From positions 4,191,573 through 4,255,572 of the forward strand of contig NW_020954630.1 in the NCBI RefSeq assembly GCF_900497805.2: a stretch of 64,000 nt of DNA. Reading direction: 5' to 3'. Both the position numbers and the translations under genes were made by a program. The notes under the pieces were generated by a model. It saw only the letters and a program-made list of their open reading frames with translations, did no database searches and was not told the origin of the DNA. This DNA comes from Vombatus ursinus (lineage: Eukaryota > Chordata > Mammalia > Diprotodontia > Vombatidae). Below are positions 31,022 to 42,329 of the stretch, piece after piece; the stretch's first letter is position 1; each line of letters opens with the position of its first letter.

Positions 31022-31160
31022 TTATCTAACAGAAGCTAAACAAAGCTAAAGGAAAGGAAAAGCAGGCAACCTAGATTATCCTGAAAGTCCCAGCCTTGCT
31101 GTTTCCAGCCCAACATCAGATAAGCTTCCAGAACCCTACAGCCTCCAATTGCCAACATAA
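30599..31160 (+). repeat. Tandem duplication in the L1 5'UTR
   Basis: 30599-30805 and 30929-31160 are paralogous. Shared words: GGCATTCTACAGC, AAATAAGGGA.GCAGCACT, GGGCCCCAGGCAGATAA, CAGCCTTG.TG, CAGAACCCTA.AGCCTCCAA. Period is about 330 bp. Unit 2 carries an extra AAAGGAAAGGAAAAGC stretch. This recalls monomer arrays in mouse L1 promoters, though only two units are seen here. Confidence 0.85.
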
Positions 31161-31403
31161 GAGGTCCCAGCTCCCAAAGCTAGTGACCAAGAACTAGGCT
31201 CCCAACACAAGAAGCTTGGGTCAGTGCCCTCTGCTCCCGAGCAGGAGAGCTTAATCTCTGTAAAGGCCAGGGAATAAAGAAACACCACGAGTAAAAAGAA
31301 ACGTACTGTAGATTCCTATTATGAGAAGAGTGAAGATCAAGATAGAAATTCTGAAGAAGACAGCACTGTCATCAAACCCACATCTGCAACATCAAAAGGA
31401 AAC

Positions 31404-32301
31404 ATGAACTGGTTTGAAGCCCAAAAAGCCTTCTTAGAAGAACTCAAGAAGGATTTTAAAAGTCAAATGAGAGAGGTAGAGGAGTCCTTTAAAAGTACAA
31501 TTGTCCAATTGGAAAACAAGTCCCTAAAACACACAATTGGCCAATTGGAAAAAAAGTACAATGAAGAAAATAAATCCCTTAAAAATACAATTGACCAATT
31601 GGAGAAGAAAGTACAAAATCTAACAGAAAAAAACAATGTTAAAAATTAGAATTGAACAAATGGAAGCTAATGACTCTATGAGAGAACAAAAATCAGTCAA
31701 ACAGAAACAAAAAAATGAAAAAATAGATGAAAACGTAAAATACCTCATGGGTAAAACAGCTGACCTGGAAAATCGATCCAGGAGAGACAATTTAAAAATT
31801 ATAGGCCTACCTGAAAGTCATGATGAAAAAAAGAGCCTGGACAATATCCTTCAGGAAATCATAAGGGAAAACTGCCCTGAAGTCCTAGAACCTGAAGGTA
31901 AAATAACTATAGAAAGAATCCATCGCTCCTTGCCTGAAAGAGATCCCCAACTGAAAATGCCAAGGAATATAATAGCTGAATTCCAAAATTACCAGATTAA
32001 AGAGAAATTACTGCAAGCAGCCAGAAAGAAACAGTTTAAATATCATGGAACCACAGTCAGGATTACACAGTACCTTGCAGCCTCTACATTAAAAGGCCGT
32101 AGGGCATGGAATATGATATTTCGTAAGGCAAAGGAGCTTGGAATGTAGCCAAGGATTAACTACCCAGTGAAAATGAGCATGATTTTTCAGGGAAGGAGAT
32201 GGATATTCAACAAAGTAGGGGGCTTCCAAACGTTCCTGATAAAAAGACCAGAGCTCAATAAAAAATTTGATCTTCAAGTACAAGATTCAAGAGAGACATA
32301 A
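31404..32301 (+). pseudogene. L1 ORF1 (RNA-binding chaperone), broken
   Basis: ORF1p binds L1 RNA as a trimer and is needed for retroposition. Start ATG 31404 opens a Lys/Glu-rich coiled coil (residues ~5-80) with three repeats of TI.QLE (DNA ACAATTG.CCAATTGGA at 31497, 31533, 31587; spacing 12 and 18 codons). The RRM follows (RSRRDNLKIIGLPE, ~residue 122-136), with ERIHRSLPER and the C-terminal domain (PRNIIAEFQNYQIKEKLLQA, ~residue 185 on). The frame shifts by one base near 31640-31648. A TAG at 32146-32148 interrupts KELGM / PRINYP; the reading otherwise continues to TAA 32299-32301. Expected length is about 298 residues, close to the family norm. Confidence 0.93.
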
Positions 32302-32911
32302 AAAGGTAAATGGGACAGAAAGATACAATATGTTGTTAATAAGGGCAAAATGTTTACATCCCTACAAGGGAAGATGACACTTGCAACTCTTGAGAATTGT
32401 ATTGTTGTTATACCATGTTAAAGGAGTATACATAAAGGGGGTGGAAATAAGTTGACTTTGATGTAATGATAAAAAAAAATTAATCAAGTGGGTTAACCAG
32501 ATCCAAGTAAGTGGATTAGTCTGAGCTAAGAAAATGTACTGAGAAAGGAGGAGGCAGACAAAGGTAAATTACATTACAGGAAAAGGCACAAAAACCTATT
32601 AGAGCAGAGGTAAAGAAGGGCGGGGGATGAGCATTGTTTGAACTTTACTCTCATCAGATTTGGCTCAAGAAGGGAATAACATAATCAGTTAGGTATAGAC
32701 ATCTAACTTGCACTATAGATAGTAGGAGGGGAAAGGGGAAAGAAAAGGGAGGGGGGATAGAAGGAAGGAAAGAAGTAGTAAGGGAAAAGGGGAAGAAAAG
32801 GGAAAGGGATAATAGAAGGGAGGTGGGACCCAAGGAGGCGCTGGTCAAAATCAAAACACTAGTGAGGGAGGGAAAGGAGAAAGAAAAGCATAAATGGGGT
32901 GGGGGGGAAGG
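32302..32911 (+). other. L1 inter-ORF spacer, purine-rich
   Basis: About 610 bp between ORF1 and ORF2. 32720-32900 is nearly all A/G on the plus strand with G-runs (AGGAGGGGAAAGGGGAAAG, GGGAGGGGGGATAG, GGGGTGGGGGGG). Human L1 has only about 63 bp here. The minus-strand open frame at 32654-33010 is Ser/Leu/Pro-rich and reflects composition. Confidence 0.8.
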
Positions 32912-35900
32912 ATGGAGAAAAAGACACAGATAGTAATCATAACTGTAAATGTGAATGGGATGAACTCTCCCATAAAATGGAAGCATATAGCAGATTGGAT
33001 TAAAAACCATAACCCTACAATATGTTGTTTACAGGAAACACATTTGAAAAAGAGTGACACATACAGGGTAAAGGTAAAAGGCTGGAGCAAAATATATTAT
33101 GCTTCAGCTGAAGTAAAAAAAGCAGGGGTTGCAATCCTGATCTCAGACAAAGCAAAAGCAAAAATAGATCTTATCAAAAGAGATAAGGAAGGAAACTACA
33201 TCCTGCTAAAAGGCACCATAGACAATGAAGTAATATCATTACTAAACACATATGCACCAAATGGTATGGCATCCAGATTCTTAAAGGAGAAGTTCAAGGA
33301 GTTACAGGGAGAAATAGACAGCAAAACTATACTAGTGGGGGACTTCAACCTCCTCCTCTCTGAACTAGATAAATCTAACCACAAAATAAACAGGAAAGAA
33401 GCTAAGGAGGTGAATAGAACATTAGAAAAGTTAGGTATAATAGACCTGTGGAGAAAACTGAATGGGGATAGAAAGGAATATACTTTTTTCTCAGTGGTAC
33501 ATGGAACATACACAAAAATTGACCACGTACTAGGGCATAAAAACCTCACAGTCCAATGCAGAAAGGCAGAAATAGTAAATGCATCCTTTTCAGATCATGA
33601 TGAAATAAAAATTGTATGTAATAAAGGGCCATGGAGAGACAGACTAAAAAATCATTGGAAACTAAATAATCTAATCCTAAAAAATGATTGGGTCAAAGAA
33701 CAAATCATAGAAGCAATCAATAATTTCATTCAAGAGAATGACTATGATGAGACAACATACCGAAACTTATGGGATGCAGCAAAAGCAGTTCTTAGGGGAA
33801 GTTTTATATCTCTAAATGCTTAAATAAATAAAATAGAAAAAGAGGAGATCAATGAATTGGGCATACAACTAAAAGAACTAGGAAAAAAACCCAAATTAAA
33901 AATCCTCAATTAAACACCAAATTAGAAATATTGAAAACCAAAGGAAAAATTAATAAAATTGAAATTAAGAAAACTATTGAACTAATAAATAAAACTAACA
34001 GCTGGTTTTATGAAAAAACCAATAAAGTGGATAAACCTTTGGTTAATCTAATTAATAAAAAGAAAGAAGAAAACCAAATTAGTAGTATCAAGAATGAAAA
34101 AGGTGAAACAACCACCAAGGAAGAGGAAATTAAGACAACAATTAGGAATTATTTTGCCCAACTATATGCCAACAAATTTGACAATCTTAGTGAAATGGAT
34201 ATATATTTACAAAAATATAAATTGTCCAGATTAACAGAAGAGGAAGTAAAATACTTAAATAACCCCATCTCAGAAAAAGAAATTGAACAAGTCATTGATG
34301 AACTCCCTAGGAAAAAATCTCCAGGGCCAGATGGATTTACATGCAAATTCTATCAAACATTTAAAGAACAATTAATTCCAATACTATATAAACTATTTGG
34401 TAAAATAGGTAAAGAAAGAATCTTACCAAATTCTTTTTATAATACAAATGTGGTGCTGATACCTAAACCAGGAAGAGTGAAAACAGAGAAAGAAAATTAT
34501 AGACTAATTTCTCTAATGAATATAAATGCAAAAATTTCAAACAAAATATTAGCAAATAGATTACAGCAACTTATCACATGAGTAATACACTATGACCAGG
34601 TAGGATTTATACCAGGAATGCAGAGCTGATTCAATATAAGGAAAACTATCAGAATAATCCATCATATCAACACCAAAACTAACAGAAACCACATGATCAT
34701 CTCAATAGATGCAGAAAAAGCTTTTGACAAAATACAATACCCATTCCTATTAAAAACACTAGAGAGCATAGGTATAAATGGAATCTTCCTTAAAATAATA
34801 AATAGCATCTATCTAAAACCTTCAGCAAGCATAATACGTAATGGGGACAAGCTAGAGCATTTCCAATAAGATCGGGGGTGAAACAAGGATGTCCATTATC
34901 ACCACTGTTATTCAACATCGTACTGGAAACGTTAGCTTTAGCAATAAGAGAAGAAAAAGACATTGAAGGCATTAGAATATGCAAAGAAGAAACAAAGCTA
35001 TCACTCCTTGCAGATGACATGATGTTATACTTAGAGAATCCCAGAGAATCAAGTAAAAAACTACTTGAAATAGTAAACAACTTCAGCAAAGTTGCAGGCT
35101 ATAAAATAAACCCACATAAATCATTGGCATTTCTATATATTACCAACAAAGCCCAACAGCAAGAGATAGAGAAATTCCATTTAAACTTACTGTAGACATT
35201 ATAAAATATTTAGGAGTCTACCTCCTGAAACAAACCCAGGAACTCTATGAACACAATTACAAAACACTTTTCACACAAATAAAATCAGATCTAAATAGTT
35301 GGAAAAACATCAGTTGTTCATGGGTAGGCCGAGCTGATATAATAAAAATGACAATTCTACCTAAGCTAATTTACTTATTCAGTGCCATACCAATCAAATT
35401 ACCAAAAAATTATTTTATAGAGTTAGAAAAAATAATAACAAGATTCATTTGGAAGAACAAAAGGTCCAGAATATCAAGAGAACTAATGAAAAGAAATGCA
35501 CGGGAAGGTGGCCTAGCCATTCCAGATCTTAAATTGTATTATAAAGCAGCAATTATCAAAACTGCTTGGTACTGGATAAGAAATAGAGTGGTGGATCAGT
35601 GGAATAGGGTAAGTACACAAGACACAGTAGTCAATGACTATAGTAATCTCTTATTTGATAAACCCAAGGACCCCAGCTTCTGGAATAAGAACCCACTCTT
35701 TGAAAAAAACTACTGGGAAAACTAGAAAAGAGTATGGCAGAAACTAGGCATAGACCAAAATCTCACACCATATACCAAAATAAAGTCAAAATAGGTACAT
35801 GATTTGGATATAAAGCTGATACTATAAGCAAACTGAGAGAGCAAGGAATAGTTTACCTGTCAGATCTATGGAGAACAGAAGAATTCATGACCAAACAGGA

Positions 35901-36735
35901 GATAGAGAACATTACACAAAGCAAAACAGATAATTTTGATTACATTAAATTGAAAAGTTTTTGCATAAACAAAGCCAATGCAACTAAGATTAGAAGGAAG
36001 GTAGAAAATTGGGAAAGAATTTTTATAACCAGTCTCTCTAATAAGGGCCTCATTTCTAAAATATATAGAGAATTAAGTCAAATTTATAAGAACACAAGCC
36101 ATTCCCCAATTGATAAATGGTCAAAGGATATGAACAGACAGTTCTCAGATGAAGAAATTAAAGCCATCTATAGTCATATGAAAAAATGCTCTAAATCACT
36201 ATTGATTAGAGAAATGCAAATCAAAACAACTCTGAGGTACCACATCACACCCATCAGAATGGCCAACATGACAAAACAGGAAAATGATAAATGTTGGAGA
36301 AGATGTGGGAAAATTGGAACACTAATGCATTGTTGGTGGAGTTGTGAAATGATCCAACCATTTTGGAGAGCAATTTGGGACTATGCTCAAAGGGCTATAA
36401 AAATGTGCATACCCTTTGACCCAGCAATAGCACTTCTAGGGCTATATCCCAAAGAGATCACACAGATGGGAAAAGGACCTACATGTACAAAAATATTCAT
36501 AGTAGCTCTTTTTGTGGTGGCAAAGAATTGGAAACTGAGGGGATGCCCATCAATTGGGGAATGGCTGAGTAAGTTGAGGTATATGAATGTGATGGAATAC
36601 TATTGTGCTATAAGAAATGATGAACAGGCTGACTTCAGAAAAACCTGGAAAGACTTGTATGGTCTGATGATGAGTGAAGTGAGCAGCACCAAGAGAACAT
36701 TGAACACAATAACAGCCACATTGTGTGATGACTAA
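32912..36735 (+). pseudogene. L1 ORF2 (endonuclease-reverse transcriptase), broken
   Basis: ORF2p nicks target DNA and primes reverse transcription there. I start at ATG 32912 (MEKKTQIVIITVNVNGMNS); ATG 32894 is in frame but reads G-rich sequence. Endonuclease: NVNGMN, QETH (~33032), LLNTYAPNG, VGDFN (~33335), KIDHVLGHK (~33520), FSDHDE (~33592). RT: SPGPDGF (34318), motif [10 protein letters not shown] (34702), [11 protein letters not shown], motif C LLADDMM (35004), so catalytic Asp pairs are retained. Cys-rich C-terminus CWRRCGKIGTLMHCWW (~36292). In-frame stops: 33821, 34579, 34627, 35723, 35792. Frameshifts near 33.9, 34.86, 35.18 and 35.82 kb. Length about 1,275 codons, as in human L1. 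Confidence 0.96.
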
Positions 36736-37100
36736 TATTGATAAACTTAACCCTTCCTGGCAATACAAAGATCTAAGATATCTCCAGAGGCCTTGTGATG
36801 GAAAATGCTATCCACCAAAGAAAGAACTATGGAAATTGAATTGTCATTTTTTTTCTCTTTTGTTGAGTTTTGTTTTCTCTTTCTGATGGTTCCTCCTATT
36901 GATTTTAATTTCTACTTATAACGTCATTAATGGGAAAATATGTTTAATATGAATGTAAATGTATAGCCTATATCAGATTGTGCACCGTCTTGGGGATGGT
37001 GGTAGGGAGGAAGGGGGAGAAACTTTTTAAATTCAAAAGCATATGGAAGTGATTATTGTTAAATTAAAAAAAATTAATAAAAAAAATCCCCCCCAAAAAC
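36736..37100 (+). other. L1 3'UTR and A-rich end
   Basis: Contains a G-rich polypurine tract (GGGGATGGTGGTAGGGAGG near 36992-37015) typical of L1 3'UTRs. It ends in A-rich sequence broken by a CCCCCCCC run (37088-37094) just before the target-site duplication. Confidence 0.9.
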
Positions 37101-37165
37101 CAAAGTGCTTTGGAAAATCAGAAGTGCCATATGTCCATGAGGTTTTATTATCACTAACATTAATG
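37101..37165 (+). repeat. Right L1 target-site duplication and SINE remainder
   Basis: 37101-37114 repeats CAAAGTGCTTTGGA. 37115-37165 continues the MIR-type SINE tail split by the L1. Confidence 0.9.
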
Positions 37166-37329
37166 CAAACCAAGGGATTCACTAAATGAGAACCTAGTCA
37201 GCTCATTTGTTGGCTATTGAATTAAAGAAGTCAGTTCCACATTACTCTCTGAGCATGCATATTATGTTGTAGTTAATGCTTTGCTACACTTGATAGTAAA
37301 ATAGGATACTTTTCAACGCAGAGCAGTTT

Positions 37330-38750
37330 GATTCAAGTCAGCAATCATTAAGTATCTCGTGTATTGGGCACTGTGTTAGGTGTTATGAATCCTGAGGGAT
37401 TCTGAATATATACATATATACACACACATACATACACACACACATAGATATATCTATACATCTATATCTACACAGATATACCTATATATCTATATCAATA
37501 TCTATCTATATGGGGAAATATGCTCATCTGGAAGTTTGTGGAGGCAGGTGTATAGACTCTGGACTGGGAAATGGGATTGGGAAAGAAGGCTTATATTGTG
37601 TGATATCATGGAATTAGACGTGAAAATACTTGGTAATTATTGGATATGGGAGAGGTGAGAAGACAAGATCAAGATCACTATGAGGTAAGGAGTCTGAATG
37701 ACTGAGATAATAGTTGTGCCATTAGAAGAGATGGGCAGGTTTAGGGGGAAGTTGATGAGGTCAAATTCAGACCTGATGACACAGGAAGAACTTTGAGGAG
37801 ATATCTTACAAGTAGTTGGAATTGAATGGAATAGGAGTAGGAATGGAGTTCCTAGGAAAAGTTGTGGTGGAGAGTTGGGAGGCATTCACAAAGAGGTGAT
37901 AATTAAAGCAATAGATCATAGGTGGAGATATTGTTAAAGTGAATATAGGGGAGGACTAGGCCAGAATCTTGGGGGAATTTCCATATTTGGGACGTGATAG
38001 ACAAATGAGAAGGTAAAACAAGAAATAGAAAAGAGATCAAAGAGGTAGGAGGAGAGGCAGGAGAGAACAGTGCTATTGAACTGAAGGAAGAAGGGGTATC
38101 AATGTGTCAAATGAAATCAATGAACAAACATTTGTTAAGGGCACATTATGTGTCAGACATTGCTATGTGCAAGAGAGTCAAAATGCAAAAGTTAGCTAGT
38201 CCCTGTACACAAGAAGCTTATATTTTACCGCGGAAATACATGTTCTAGAGAAAGTCAAGAAGGATGGGAGAGGAAAAAAAAAGCCATTGGATTTGTCAAT
38301 AAGGAGGTCATTGGTGGTCACAAAGGGGCTTGTTTCAATAGAGCAATGAGGACCAAATCAAACTGTAATGGGCAGAAGACTGGGTGAATGAGAAAGTAGA
38401 AGTATTAGTGTCCTATTCTTCAGGAGAGCTTGATAAGTGAAAGAATAGAGAGGACTTGACAGTAGAGTAAGGGAAGATTATTTTTAAGAGAAAGGAAGCC
38501 TGATTATATTTGCAGCCTGAAAGGAAGGAGCCAAAAGAGGGAAAAATCAAAGATGAATGAGAAATGGGAAGGATTAATGGCTCAAGTTCATGGAGAAGAA
38601 AGGGAATGAGATTAAGGGTACAACTTCGAGGTCACTATTTGCTCTTGCGGCTGGAGAAAATTGTGAACAATGAAGAGATGGGGGGAAAGTTGGAAGAAGG
38701 ATGTGGAAGGTCACTGTGGGTGAGCCCTTTCAGGAAAGAAGGTGAGGTCA
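37330..38750 (+). repeat. Repeat 'X', long copy with internal second head
   Basis: 37330-37400 has the head (CAATCATTAAGTATCTCGTG, GGGCACTGTGTTAGGTG). 37515-38100 and 38250-38720 carry a long purine-rich body (AGAAGAGATGGGCAGGTTTA, GCCATTGGATTTGTCAATAA, GGAGGTCATTGGTGGTCAC). A second head (ACAAACATTTGTTAAGGGCA, TATGTGTCAGACATTGC) occupies 38105-38240, so another copy probably inserted. No long frame. Family not named. Confidence 0.5.
37404..37510. repeat. TA/CA/TATC microsatellite
   Basis: ATATATACATATATACACAC, (CACA) and TATCTATATC runs inside repeat 'X'. Confidence 0.92.
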
Positions 38751-39967
38751 CTTGCTCAGTGCTAAAATGGAGCAGGAAAACAGAGCAAAAGGAATGGGGC
38801 TATAGCATGCATTGTGTTTGAGCAGAATGTAACTTCTTCCATTCTCCACCATCTAAGAATGCTCAGAAAATTGTACTGACCCCATCTGTCTGACAGATAT
38901 TCAGATGCTTCTTCCATCATTCTATTTGGGCAATCCTATTTTTAGATATCTATTTGAAAACCTCTCTCAGGCTGGGTTCTGATTTTTGTTTTTTATGAGG
39001 GAGCCTACAGGAATAGGGAATGGGAGGGAAGAATGGGGGTGGGGTTTAAAAATTCAGCCATTCTGGCAGGAGAAAGATGGAGAAGGCAGCCTGATGCATG
39101 TAGAAGTTGTGAGAATGGCTCCAAGGCCATGGATGATTAACCAGTGGATGCTCCTCAATTATCAAACATTGCTTTTTCTCAGCTTCCACTGCAGATAGCA
39201 CTTTGACAGATGGCTCCTACCGAGCAATGAAAACAATTCTCTTTACTGTTCAAAACTCAACTCCATTCATGTCAATAATTATTTCTTTTTGTATGTTGCT
39301 TTATTCAGCATGACTTTCCTTTCCTTTCTTTCTTCTCTTTTTTCTTTTCATCTCACAAAGGCTGTTTTCCCTTTTCTGAATCCATTCATCCCCCTCATAC
39401 CCATCTCTCACTCGATTATTTTCCAATTATATTCTCCAAGGTTCTCATTCTTCACCTCTCATATTTTATTTTTTATTTCTTTATCCTGGTTTTCTACTTG
39501 CCTGGCTTTAATTAAAATGTTCTGTTTCCTAATTAGTAATCCTTTCTACAAATGCCTTTGTCTTGTTCCTCCTGGATTTTCTTCTCTCTTCCTCTCGCCC
39601 TCTGTTTCTTCATAGCTCCTTTGTTGTACTTTTCTTATTGATTCTCTTACTTCTAACTCCATCGCCTTCATCAGACTCTTTGGTTCATTTTCCCTCCTTG
39701 CTTTCTTCCCCCCTCCCCTCAACATGAAGCCTTCTCTTACAGATCTCTGCTATATTCCTAGACATAGATGGGTTTCAACCCTATATGCTTCTCCCTTTGG
39801 TAGAAATGAGTCTTCCTTTGTTGTTGCTGGGGGTTACTTTCATAAAATGAGGATGGCCACCAGAAGACAGAGCATAGATATGTGCAGACCGCCTAGCCTT
39901 TTTAAGTGTCTATTCCTTTGAAGAAGGAAGAGGGAGCAAAGATCACATTTGAGGAGAGGAATTGAAA
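38751..39967. other. No recognisable feature over 1.2 kb
   Basis: Includes a strongly pyrimidine-rich plus-strand block (39300-39720). TTTGACAGATGGC near 39202 contains a MEIS-type word but stands alone. Several open frames are compositional. Confidence 0.4.
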
Positions 39968-40112
39968 TCACAGAATCTTAGGAGTTACAGAGGATCTTGA
40001 AGGTTATCTTATTTGATCTTCACTTGAGTGCAGAATCATTCCATGTTATCCTGGGCAAATGATTGTCCAGACTTGGCTTGAACATATCCAATGACAGGCG
40101 ATTGTCCCTAAA
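39968..40112 (-). mobile_element. CR1/L3 LINE 3' terminus, antisense
   Basis: AATCACAGAATCTTAGGAGT, GATTGTCCAGACTTGGCTTG and AACATATCCAATGACAGGCG are the reverse of a CR1/L3 3' end (compare 18450-18610). Confidence 0.75.
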
Positions 40113-40189
40113 AGACAATCCTCATTTTATGTTTTCTAATCTCCATTAGTATTATGAGTTACCCAAAATATGGAACAATACCCCACAGA

Positions 40190-40535
40190 TGTGTCTGTTA
40201 TCATCACTTCTTATGGGCATATAGCACAGTGGCTGGCACATAGTAAGTTCTTAACATTGGACAGCTAAGTGGTACAGTGAATAGAGTGCCAGGCCTGCAG
40301 TCAGGAAAACTCATCTTCCTGAGTTCAAATATGGCCTTAGGAACTTACTAGCTGTGTGGCTCTGGGCAAGCCACCTAACTCTGTTTGCCTTAGTTTCTCA
40401 GCTGTGAAATGAGTTACAGAAGGAATGGCAGCCCACTCCAGTATCTGCCAAGAAAACCTTAAATGGAGTCATGAAGAGTTGTACACAACTGAGAAACAAC
40501 TCAACAGTAACAAGCTCCTAATAAAAGTTTGTTGA
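40190..40535 (+). mobile_element. L2 3' end interrupted by a Mar1 SINE
   Basis: CATATAGCACAGTGGCTGGC and ACATAGTAAGTTCTTAAC before the SINE, TAATAAAAGTTTGTTGA after it, join into one L2 terminus. AAGTTCTTAA and AAGCTCCTAA flanking the SINE are a likely target-site duplication with two changes. Confidence 0.75.
40258..40503 (+). mobile_element. Mar1-type SINE nested in L2
   Basis: GGACAGCTAAGTGGTACAGT head, AACTTACTAGCTGTGTGGC CORE, GGAATGGCAGCCCACTCCAG and GAAGAGTTGTACACAACTGA end. Confidence 0.9.
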
Positions 40536-40536
40536 G

Positions 40537-40797
40537 AGAGCTAAATAGTTCCCAGATAGAGATCTGGGCCTTGAGTCAGATATACCTGAGTTCCAACCTA
40601 GCCCCAAACACTTAGTAGCTGTGTAACCCTGGGCAAATCACTTAACCTCTGTCTGCCTTAGTTTCCTCAATTGTAAAATGGGTATAATGATGGCACCTAG
40701 CTTGTGGGAATGCTGTGAGAATAAAATGAGATGATGTTTATAAAACACTTAGCACAGTGCTTGACACGTAACTGGCAATGTATGAGTGTTTATTTCT
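40537..40797 (+). mobile_element. MIR-type CORE-SINE, full
   Basis: GAGCTAAATAGTTCCCAGAT head, TAGTAGCTGTGTAACCCTGG CORE, GTAAAATGGGTATAATGATG, and CACAGTGCTTGACACGTAAC tail. Confidence 0.85.
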
Positions 40798-40814
40798 TTC
40801 CTTTCCCAAATTAT

Positions 40815-40898
40815 TTCATATGTGTGTATATGTCTGTATAGATGTGTACATGTGCTTATGTGTGCACATGTATACATATGTGTGTATATACACACATT
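40815..40898. repeat. TG/TA-rich microsatellite
   Basis: Runs of TATGTGTGTATATG and TGTACATGTG. The Cys/Tyr-rich open frame across it is an artefact. Confidence 0.9.
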
Positions 40899-41204
40899 TG
40901 GTATTTAGGCCTGAAAAATTTCATGTCTAGAAAGACTAGGAAAATGTTTCCCTCAGGCAAAACAGGAGTGGATTTAATGAAGGAAGAATTGCCACCTAGT
41001 AGGGGAAGTTATAAACAGGGATAGGAAACAGGCATAGTGGATACCCACCAAAAGCAACAATGAGGATCTGACTAGGAAATCCTTCTACTCAGTAAAACCA
41101 TTTCTTCCATAGAATCTTTCTTGACTACCTTCATCTGAATGCCTACCATAATTCTTTGTGTTATTCATTTAGCTCAAATCCTAGCTCAGACATTTCTTCT
41201 TCTT

Positions 41205-42154
41205 TTTTTTTTCTTTTTGGCCAAAGGGTTTTTTTTAATTAATTTATTTTGATTTATCAATAATCACTTCCATATACTTTTGAGTTTAAAATTTTTCTCC
41301 CCCTTCCTCCCCACCATCCTCTCCAAGATAGCGCACAATCTGTTAATAGGCTATACATTTACATTCCTATTAAACATGTTTTCACATTAGTGATGTTGTA
41401 AGTAAAAACTAAAATCAATAGGAGGAGCCATCAGAAAGAGGAAACAAAACTCAAGAGAAGAGAAAAAAATAGCAATTCAACTTCCATAGTTCTTTCTTTG
41501 GATGTGAATAGCATTTTCCATCATGAGGCAATCTTTGTATTGCCGGGAAGGGTTAAGTTTGTCAATATTAGTCATCACACAACATGGTTGTTATTGTGTA
41601 TAATGTTCTCTTGGTTCTGCTCACGTCACTTACCATCAGACTATACAAGTTTTCCAGGTTTTTCTGAAGTCAACCTGTTCATCATTTCTTATAGCACAAC
41701 AGTATTCCATTATATTCATATACCACAATTTGCTCAGCCATTCCCCAATTGATGGGCATTCTCTCAGTTTCCAATTCTTTGCCACCACAAAAAGCACTGT
41801 TATGAATATTTTTGTACATATGGGTCCTTTTCCCATTTGTATGATCTCTTTGGGATATAGCCCTAGAAGTGCTATTGCTGGGTCAAAGGGTATGCACACT
41901 TTTATAGCTCTTTGGGCATAGTTCCAAATTGCTCTCCAAAATGGTTGGATCATTTCACACCTCCACCAACAATGCATTGGTGTTCCAATTTTCCCACCTC
42001 TTCTCCAACATTTCTCATTTTCCTGTTTTGTCATGTTGGCCAATCTGATCGGTGTGATGTGGTACCTCAGAGTTGTTTTGATTTGCATTTCTCTAATCAA
42101 TAGTGATTTAGAGCATTTGTTTCATATAACTATAGATGGCTTTAATTTCTTCAT
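41205..42154 (-). mobile_element. 5'-truncated L1, antisense, same lineage as the 30-kb L1
   Basis: In reverse, 42154-41636 encodes the ORF2 C-terminus (IREMQIKTTLRYHITPIR, CIPFDPAIALLGLYPKE) in one open frame of 154 codons. Then comes the 3'UTR with the same polypurine tract and CATATACTTTTGAGTTTAAA. It breaks off at TTTAATTTCTTCATC (5' truncation). CATTTCTTC left and CATTTCCTC right may be its target-site duplication. It appears inserted in a CORE-SINE (41165-41200 and 42156-42297). Confidence 0.93.
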
Positions 42155-42155
42155 C

Positions 42156-42297
42156 CTCCATTTCCTCATTTATAAAACAGATAATAGCAGCACATACCTC
42201 AGAGGGTTATCATGGGGATCAGATAAAGTCATGAATAAAGCACTTTACAAATATCAAAGTGCTGTATAAATGCTAGTTGTTGTTATTATTGTTGTCA
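42156..42297 (+). mobile_element. MIR-type SINE 3' half
   Basis: CTCCATTTCCTCATTTATAA, ATCATGGGGATCAGATAAAG, GTGCTGTATAAATGCTAGTT and a (TTATTG) end. The 5' half probably lies left of the L1 at 41165-41200. Confidence 0.75.
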
Positions 42298-42329
42298 TTT
42301 CCTGCTTTGTACAATGTCATTCTGTCTGT

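Larger units (their letters stand above)
30322..31403 (+). promoter_or_regulatory. L1 5'UTR (internal promoter region)
   Basis: Holds no ORF1/ORF2 coding and precedes the ORF1 start. It is more GC-rich than the rest of the L1. By family knowledge the L1 5'UTR drives transcription from its own first base; no specific promoter site is proven here. It contains a tandem duplication (see 30599-31160) and open frames on the antisense strand. Confidence 0.8.
30322..37100 (+). mobile_element. Full-length but inactive marsupial L1 LINE
   Basis: Both ends are present. The 5' end starts CTTTCCAGGAGCCAAGATGG and the A-rich 3' end lies just before 37101; perfect 14-bp duplications flank it. Order: 5'UTR 30322-31403, ORF1 31404-32301, spacer 32302-32911, ORF2 32912-36735, 3'UTR and A-rich tail to 37100, about 6.8 kb in all. 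ORF1 has one frameshift and one stop; ORF2 has about five in-frame stops and four frameshifts. It retroposed whole and has decayed since. The undamaged duplication suggests moderate age. A related truncated copy is at 41205-42154. Confidence 0.97.

Noticed and set aside
32654-33090. Minus-strand frames of 79-118 codons opposite the L1 spacer
   Set aside because: They reverse-read the purine-rich spacer and the ORF2 start; composition explains the lack of stops.
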